Shown: piece by piece, positions 59,733-64,000 of the stretch
How positions within the stretch are numbered: the stretch's first letter is position 1
Layout of the letters: the number at the start of each line of letters is the position of its first letter
Source of the DNA: an uncultured Bacteroidia bacterium
Lineage (GTDB): Bacteria; Bacteroidota; Bacteroidia; Bacteroidales; UBA932
Direction: 5' to 3'
DNA: 64,000 nucleotides
Assembly (NCBI GenBank): GCA_902789245.1
Contig: CADAND010000008.1
Location: 1 to 64,000 of the forward strand
The notes under the pieces: generated by a model
The model's database searches: none
Told to the model about the DNA's origin: nothing
The model's input: only the letters and a program-made list of their open reading frames with translations
Position numbers and translations under genes: made by a program

Positions 59733-60929
59733 ATGGAAATCTCGCAGCGAGCACAGAATATGCCGTCTTCCCCGATCCGGAAGCTGGCTCCGTATGCCGA
59801 CGCGGCCAAGCGCAACGGCGTACACGTCTATCACCTCAATATCGGTCAGCCGGATATCAAGACCCCGCAGTGCGGTCTCGACGCCCTCAAGGCCGTGGAC
59901 CGCAGCATCCTGGAGTACAGCCCCTCCGACGGCTATCTCTCGCTGCGCACCAAGATGGTCCAGTACTACGCTGAGTACGGGATTTACCTTTCTCCGGAGG
60001 AGATCATCGTCACCACCGGCGGCTCCGAAGCGGTGCTGTTCGCTTTCCTGGCGTGCCTCGGGCCGGGCGACGAAGTGATCGTCACGGACCCGTTCTATGC
60101 CAACTACATGGCCTTCGCCATTTCCGTGGGCGCCGTGATCAAGAGCGTCAAGACGAACATCGAGGACGGCTTCCGCCTGCCCTCCGTGGAGGCGTTCGAG
60201 GAGCAGATCACCCCGCGCACCAAGGCCATCCTCATCTGCAACCCCAACAACCCGACGGGCTACCTCTATACCCGCAAGGAGATGCAGCGCCTGCGCGATA
60301 TCGTCAAGAAGCACAATCTCTTCCTGTTCAGCGACGAGGTGTACCGTGAGTTCATCTACACGGGCATGCCCTACATTTCCGCCTTCCACATGGAGGGGAT
60401 CGAGGAGAATGTCGTGCTGTTTGACTCCGTGTCCAAGCGCTACTCGGAATGCGGCATCCGCATCGGCTGCCTCTGCACGAAGAACAAGGCCGTGCGCGAC
60501 GCGGTGATGAAGTTCTGCCAGGCGCGCCTGTCCCCGCCGCTGCTCGGCCAGATCGTGGCCGAGGCGTCGCTGGGCGTGCAGAAGGAGTATCTGCACGGCG
60601 TCTATGAGGAGTACCTGGAGCGACGCAACTTCCTGATTGACGGGCTGAACAAGATCCCCGGCGTGTATTCGCCCATCCCGATGGGCGCCTTCTACACGAT
60701 GGCGAAGCTCCCGGTCGATGATGCGGAGAAGTTCTGCATCTGGTGCCTGCGCGACTTCCAGTACGAAGGAGCCACGGTGATGATGGCGCCCGGCGCCGGC
60801 TTCTACACCGAGCCCGGCGAGGGTCGGCAGGAAGTCCGCATCGCCTACGTCCTCTGCAAGGAGGACCTCGCCAAAGCCCTGGTCGTCCTCCAAAAAGCCC
60901 TCGAATCCTACCCCGGCCGCACCGAATAG
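59733..60929 (+). CDS. PLP-dependent class I aminotransferase (aspartate-type)
   Basis: This 398-residue cytoplasmic fold-type I aminotransferase has the PLP-binding stretch CNPNNPTGYLYT. The Asp/Tyr pair is in FSDEVYREFIY and the Schiff-base Lys is in DSVSKRYSECGIRIG. The C-terminal substrate Arg is in QEVRIAYVL. It probably exchanges amino groups between aspartate or another amino acid and 2-oxoglutarate. Specificity is not readable. The start at 59733 is chosen because of the promoter box 4 nt before it. An in-frame ATG at 59718 would lie upstream of the transcript. Confidence 0.9.
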   Translation: MEISQRAQNMPSSPIRKLAPYADAAKRNGVHVYHLNIGQPDIKTPQCGLDALKAVDRSILEYSPSDGYLSLRTKMVQYYAEYGIYLSPEEIIVTTGGSEAVLFAFLACLGPGDEVIVTDPFYANYMAFAISVGAVIKSVKTNIEDGFRLPSVEAFEEQITPRTKAILICNPNNPTGYLYTRKEMQRLRDIVKKHNLFLFSDEVYREFIYTGMPYISAFHMEGIEENVVLFDSVSKRYSECGIRIGCLCTKNKAVRDAVMKFCQARLSPPLLGQIVAEASLGVQKEYLHGVYEEYLERRNFLIDGLNKIPGVYSPIPMGAFYTMAKLPVDDAEKFCIWCLRDFQYEGATVMMAPGAGFYTEPGEGRQEVRIAYVLCKEDLAKALVVLQKALESYPGRTE

Positions 60930-61023
60930 AACCTTCCCGGCTACGTCTTCCCGACCTGACCGGTTTTCTTCCATTTTCGGCCTGGCCTGCCGCCTGGCCC
61001 TCGTCCTGCCACCGGCCTGGAAT

Positions 61024-61117
61024 CCGGAACAGAACAAGGCCCAAAACAGTTACGGAATCGCAAATTTGCGATTCCGTAACAATAAATGTCGTTTTTCTGT
61101 TACCGATTCGGATTCTG
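61024..61117 (+). repeat. nested palindromic repeat B, copy 2, next to the HUH transposase
   Basis: The centre at 61049-61080 is a perfect 32-bp palindrome, GTTACGGAATCGCAAA followed by its complement. The outer arms CCGGAACAGAA and TTCTGTTACCG also pair. The right arm contains the last codons and stop of the transposase gene (61100). Confidence 0.88.
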
Positions 61118-62050
61118 AGCGGAGCAGGGGACTCCTTTTTTGTATGAAGCGGGGAAGAGCGCTTCCAGAACCGTCGGGTCCATCTTCAATATGCGTTTGA
61201 TTTGACGTGGGGCGGCTTTGTAATCGAAGTGCAATTTCCTGGCCAGGGTATTCTTTGCTTCCGGGGGCAGGCTGGTCAGGCTACGCACGCCGTATTCCTG
61301 GGCCGCTAGTGTACGCGCTACGCCGAACATCTCTTCGTCTGTCAGGTATGCCGTATCCGCCAGCCGCTTGGCGATGCCGCTCCCGGCTTCTTGATTCCTG
61401 CTCAAGAGCCGGAAGTACTGATGGGCGTTGCGATAGTACGCTTCTCCTTCCTGGATGGAGCAAAAAGAGAGCGGATGGATCATCTGCCCCGTAACCTCGT
61501 ACTCCTTAGGTAATTCAATCAGCCTGCCGTGGTAGAGTTTCCGTTGCTCCGGCTGGGATAGGGAGGATAATCGGATTCTTGGCACCGCGGCCAGCAGGGG
61601 ATTGAAATAGTATACGCCTGCACTCCACGGGTAGGAATATGGAGTATGCTCAGGCTGAACGACATAACCGTTCCGGTTGACGTACACGATTTCGTTGCGC
61701 AGGGCTTGCAGGTCGGGAATCTCGAAGGCGTCCGGAACGAGCGCCGACAAATCCGGATATCGTCCCTGCCCGGCCAGGAAACGCTTCAGCCGTTTCCTGT
61801 AAAGTGCGAAAAACGAAAGCGCATCCTCCCGGCTTCCTGCCAGGATGATGTGAAAGTGATTGTTCATCAGCGTGAAAGTGACAATCCGCAAGCTTGGAAA
61901 CGCCGCCAGGCAGACTGCCATCAGGTTCATGCCGACGATGAAATCCTCCGGGGATGTAAAGATGATTTCTGTCAGATCTCCCGGCGTGTAGATGTGCCAA
62001 TAGGGGCCCTTGCTGCGAAAGTCGAATTCGCAGACTTCATCGTTTCTCAT
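61100..62050 (-). CDS. HUH (Y1) transposase, REP-associated type
   Basis: This 316-residue protein carries the HUH metal motif HFH (H65, H67) in TLMNNHFHIIL, typical of TnpA-REP/RAYT single-strand transposases. A candidate catalytic Tyr is Y123 in NEIVYVNRNGY, the place of the family YxxxNPxxAG motif. The C-terminal part (TDEEMFGVARTLAAQEYGVRSLTSLPPEAKNTLARKLHFDY) is helical and DnaA/transposase-like. RAYTs cut and join single-stranded DNA at palindromic repeats. Matching repeats flank this gene pair directly, and its own 3' end lies in one of them. It is preceded by a Myb-like gene 11 nt upstream. Confidence 0.85.
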   Translation of the reverse strand: MRNDEVCEFDFRSKGPYWHIYTPGDLTEIIFTSPEDFIVGMNLMAVCLAAFPSLRIVTFTLMNNHFHIILAGSREDALSFFALYRKRLKRFLAGQGRYPDLSALVPDAFEIPDLQALRNEIVYVNRNGYVVQPEHTPYSYPWSAGVYYFNPLLAAVPRIRLSSLSQPEQRKLYHGRLIELPKEYEVTGQMIHPLSFCSIQEGEAYYRNAHQYFRLLSRNQEAGSGIAKRLADTAYLTDEEMFGVARTLAAQEYGVRSLTSLPPEAKNTLARKLHFDYKAAPRQIKRILKMDPTVLEALFPASYKKGVPCSAQNPNR

Positions 62051-62061
62051 CCGTGACTGGA

Positions 62062-62613
62062 TTAAGCCCTTCTCGGGACACCGGCTTCTATCCCCAGATT
62101 GACCCCCAGGCGGCCAAGACGCAGCTTGATGGCATTGGCATTCCGGCCGAATTTGTGGCCCAGTTCATTCCAGTGGACCTTTTTCTCCCCCTCGGAGGCT
62201 ATCGCATACTGGCTGAGTAACTCGGCGTCTTCTTCCGGGGTCCATTTTTGGTAAGCCTTTGGGAATCGGGCCCTGAATCCTTCCTGCTGCATCCGGAAAA
62301 GGTCCAGAAAATCGGAAAACCGGCGGTACCTGTCTTTATCCGTGTTCCCGGCCAGCCATCCCTCCAATTCTCCGGCCTCGGTCTGTTCGTAGATTTGCTT
62401 CAGCAGGAATGGAGCCAGTCCGCAGACCTGCTTGTCGAAGCTGATTCTTTTCCCGGAATCCTTTGCGGTGCTGGCAAGGAGCTTTCCCACTTCTGCGAAG
62501 GCTTCATGCATTAAATCTTCTACGGCATCTTGTGCGGCAGATCGGAGCGGCGAGAGAATCTCGCGCATCTGGGCCTCCAGGGAGGAGGCAGGAAGGGTTT
62601 CAATAGTTTCCAT
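62062..62613 (-). CDS. Myb/SANT-like DNA-binding partner of the HUH transposase
   Basis: This 183-residue protein has a helical N-terminal part (about 1-115) of unknown type. It ends in a Myb/SANT-like helix-turn-helix (about 125-175, KWTPEEDAELLSQYA, then WNELGHKFGRNANAIKLRLGRLG). It is the first gene of a two-gene unit with the HUH transposase (gap 11 nt). Such a partner is not part of the best-known RAYT systems. It may bind the palindromic repeats or regulate transposition. The whole pair lies between repeat copies. I do not recognise the family further. Confidence 0.72.
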   Translation of the reverse strand: METIETLPASSLEAQMREILSPLRSAAQDAVEDLMHEAFAEVGKLLASTAKDSGKRISFDKQVCGLAPFLLKQIYEQTEAGELEGWLAGNTDKDRYRRFSDFLDLFRMQQEGFRARFPKAYQKWTPEEDAELLSQYAIASEGEKKVHWNELGHKFGRNANAIKLRLGRLGVNLGIEAGVPRRA

Positions 62614-62681
62614 TTTTCATGAGTTTTAGTATTCAACGACAAGATAGGAAAAATGGAGAAAACGGCAAAAGGAGAAATCAA

Positions 62682-62769
62682 TCCGTGACTGAAAAAGGGC
62701 GGAAACTGTTACAGAATTGCAAAATCGCGATTCTGTAACAAAATTTCGGCCTTTTCTGTAACGGAATCC
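62682..62769 (+). repeat. nested palindromic repeat B, copy 3, flanking the HUH pair
   Basis: The centre at 62708-62739 pairs GTTACAGAATTGC with GCGATTCTGTAAC (13 bp, one wobble). Outer arms TCCGTGACTGAAAAAGG and CCTTTTCTGTAACGGA also pair. It has the same orientation as copy 2, so the two form direct repeats around the transposase pair. It ends at the stop codon of the HD-domain gene. Confidence 0.85.
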
Positions 62770-63389
62770 TATCGCTCCGCGTCGAAGATAGCTTCGAAGA
62801 GGGTGCGGAGGCGGGGGAGGTCGTCGATGAGGGCGCGGAGCTCGGCGAGGCGCGCGGCGTTGGGGGATTCGGGAATCCAGAGCTTGAGGTAGCCGCCCTC
62901 CGCATATTTCTCGTGGAGGTGGTCCAGGGTGCGGCGCCAGTGCTCCTCGCGGTCCAATTCCGGGTAGTGGCCCAGGCCGAACTGGACGGTGCGCCGGACG
63001 ATGGTCTCCGGCTCGATCTGCCGGTCGGCCTCGGCGATGATGCGTCCGTAGATGGAGCGGGGCTCGTGGTCGAGCGAGGCGCGGTGGTCCTCCGCGGCCT
63101 GCGCGATGACTTCGATCTGTCCGGGGGAGAACCAGCGGGGCAGGGCCGGGTCGTCGCGGATGATGCGTCCCGAGACCAGATGGTGCGTGGCGCGGTCCGC
63201 GCAGAGGCCCGTGTCGTGGAAGGCCGCCGCGGCGTAGATCATGTCGCGGTCGACGGGGTAGTGCGCCGCGAGCGCCAGGGCGTCGCGGATCACGCGCTCG
63301 ACGTGCGGGCGCCGGTGCGCCTTGTCGAAGGCGTCGTAGCGGGGGAGGATCTCCGCCTCCACGTAGGCTTGCAGCTCGGATCGAATCAT
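62769..63389 (-). CDS. HD-domain metal-dependent hydrolase
   Basis: This 206-residue cytoplasmic protein has the HD phosphohydrolase pattern. The metal ligands are H in KAHRRPHVERV, HD in AAAAFHDTGLC, H in EDHRAS and a later D in IIAEADRQIEP. Such proteins cleave phosphate esters or nucleotides. The substrate is unknown. The start at 63389 follows a TATCTTCG promoter box and gives a sensible N terminus (MIRSELQAYVEAEI). The stop codon abuts repeat copy 3. Confidence 0.85.
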   Translation of the reverse strand: MIRSELQAYVEAEILPRYDAFDKAHRRPHVERVIRDALALAAHYPVDRDMIYAAAAFHDTGLCADRATHHLVSGRIIRDDPALPRWFSPGQIEVIAQAAEDHRASLDHEPRSIYGRIIAEADRQIEPETIVRRTVQFGLGHYPELDREEHWRRTLDHLHEKYAEGGYLKLWIPESPNAARLAELRALIDDLPRLRTLFEAIFDAER

Positions 63390-63396
63390 AGCGAAG

Positions 63397-63404
63397 CGAA
63401 GATA
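63397..63404 (-). promoter_or_regulatory. -7 promoter box of the HD-hydrolase gene
   Basis: TATCTTCG on the minus strand (TAnnTTyG), 7 nt before the ATG. Confidence 0.55.
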
Positions 63405-63417
63405 CGGAAAAAATTCG

Positions 63418-63425
63418 CATCTTTG
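63418..63425 (+). promoter_or_regulatory. -7 promoter box of the last gene
   Basis: CATCTTTG (one mismatch to TAnnTTTG), 4 nt before the ATG at 63430. The spacing is the same as at three other genes. Confidence 0.45.
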
Positions 63426-63429
63426 CAGT

Positions 63430-64000
63430 ATGAAACGCATTCTGTTAATCGTCTCGCTGCTGCTCGCAGGCTTCGTCGCCCGGGCGGGCGAGCCGTATTC
63501 TTGCACGCAGCCCGGCCGCACGCTGACCTACGAGCGGACCAAGGCGAACGGCCGCTTCGAGCGGACCGTCACGATGGAATACACCACCGTCCGCCGGAGC
63601 GGTTCCGCGCGCCTGGTGGACTGCATCCTCACGGTACGCGGCCCGAGCGGAAGAGAACTCTATGGCGGCCCCTCGAAGCAGACGACCGTCGTCACCGGCA
63701 ACGGCACGGTGGAGCAGAACCTGGCGGAGTCGCTCCGCACGGTGCTGCACAACATGTTCCCGGGCGCTTCGCAGAGCGCTGAGGGCACACCCGCCATCCT
63801 GCCGGCCGACATGAAGCCGGGCGACAAACTCCCGGACGGCCGCTGCACGGTCAAGACCGGCATCATGACGCACTCTATGGAAATCATCGAGCGGGAAGTG
63901 CTCCGCTACGAGCGCATCACCGTGCCTGCAGGCACCTTTGACTGCGTCGTGGTGCGCGAGCGCAAGATCGAGCGCGGCATCGGCCTCGGCCGCGACACCG
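63430..64000 (+). CDS. secreted protein, TapB/DUF3108-like (partial)
   Basis: The first 190 residues of a gene that runs off the window end. A signal peptide (MKRILLIVSLLLAGFVARAG) precedes a beta-rich domain with a C-terminal AGTFDCVVVRERK segment. That pattern is common in periplasmic DUF3108/TapB-like proteins, although the match is loose. Function is unknown. It is divergent from the HD-hydrolase gene. Confidence 0.7.
   Translation, partial: MKRILLIVSLLLAGFVARAGEPYSCTQPGRTLTYERTKANGRFERTVTMEYTTVRRSGSARLVDCILTVRGPSGRELYGGPSKQTTVVTGNGTVEQNLAESLRTVLHNMFPGASQSAEGTPAILPADMKPGDKLPDGRCTVKTGIMTHSMEIIEREVLRYERITVPAGTFDCVVVRERKIERGIGLGRDT

Overview
The window looks like a GC-rich member of the Bacteroidota, most likely an uncultured gut or rumen Bacteroidales. 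The evidence is three SusC/SusD pairs, two hybrid two-component regulators of the polysaccharide-utilisation type, and Bacteroidota -7 boxes of the form TAnnTTTG in front of nearly every transcription unit. Species cannot be told from the sequence alone.

Left end (1-4.5 kb): the tail of an unknown gene, tRNA-Ala(GGC), a HAD phosphatase and a small FMN-binding lipoprotein. A vitamin B12 uptake unit follows: a cobalamin riboswitch, a BtuB-type TonB receptor and an unusually short BtuC-like permease.

4.5-26.8 kb is one large xylan-type polysaccharide-utilisation locus of two divergent arms. The rightward arm encodes SusC/SusD and then a duplicated module: secreted beta-sandwich protein plus GH43, twice, with the second GH43 fused to a GH10 xylanase. 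The leftward arm starts with the hybrid two-component regulator. It continues with an RpiB-like isomerase, DhaK- and DhaL-like kinase subunits, a GntP-family permease, a signal-less beta-propeller protein, a beta-hydroxyacid dehydrogenase and a GH3 beta-xylosidase-like enzyme. The RpiB-like protein lacks the usual ring-opening His, which fits a tetrose phosphate substrate. I infer that this arm couples xylan breakdown to catabolism of a small sugar acid or ketose.

26.8-45 kb is mainly housekeeping: an NfeD-flotillin-XRE operon; radical SAM and DUF418 genes; purC, purB and purA; an acyl-ACP ligase/ACP pair divergent from a GNAT protein (possibly sphingolipid acylation); a lipoprotein; a MATE pump; and the anaerobic ribonucleotide reductase pair nrdD-nrdG.

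43-59.3 kb is a second polysaccharide locus: GH97, a second hybrid two-component regulator, and two tandem SusC/SusD pairs with nearly identical leaders and signal peptides. The first SusC of these is broken by an apparent 29-nt deletion. A candidate small RNA lies just after this locus.

59.7-64 kb holds an aminotransferase, an HD hydrolase, the start of a secreted protein and the most unusual element of the window. This is a HUH (REP-associated, Y1-type) transposase and a Myb/SANT-like partner gene flanked by two direct copies of a nested palindromic repeat. A third copy lies 32 kb away. A second, unrelated palindromic repeat family has three copies in the window.
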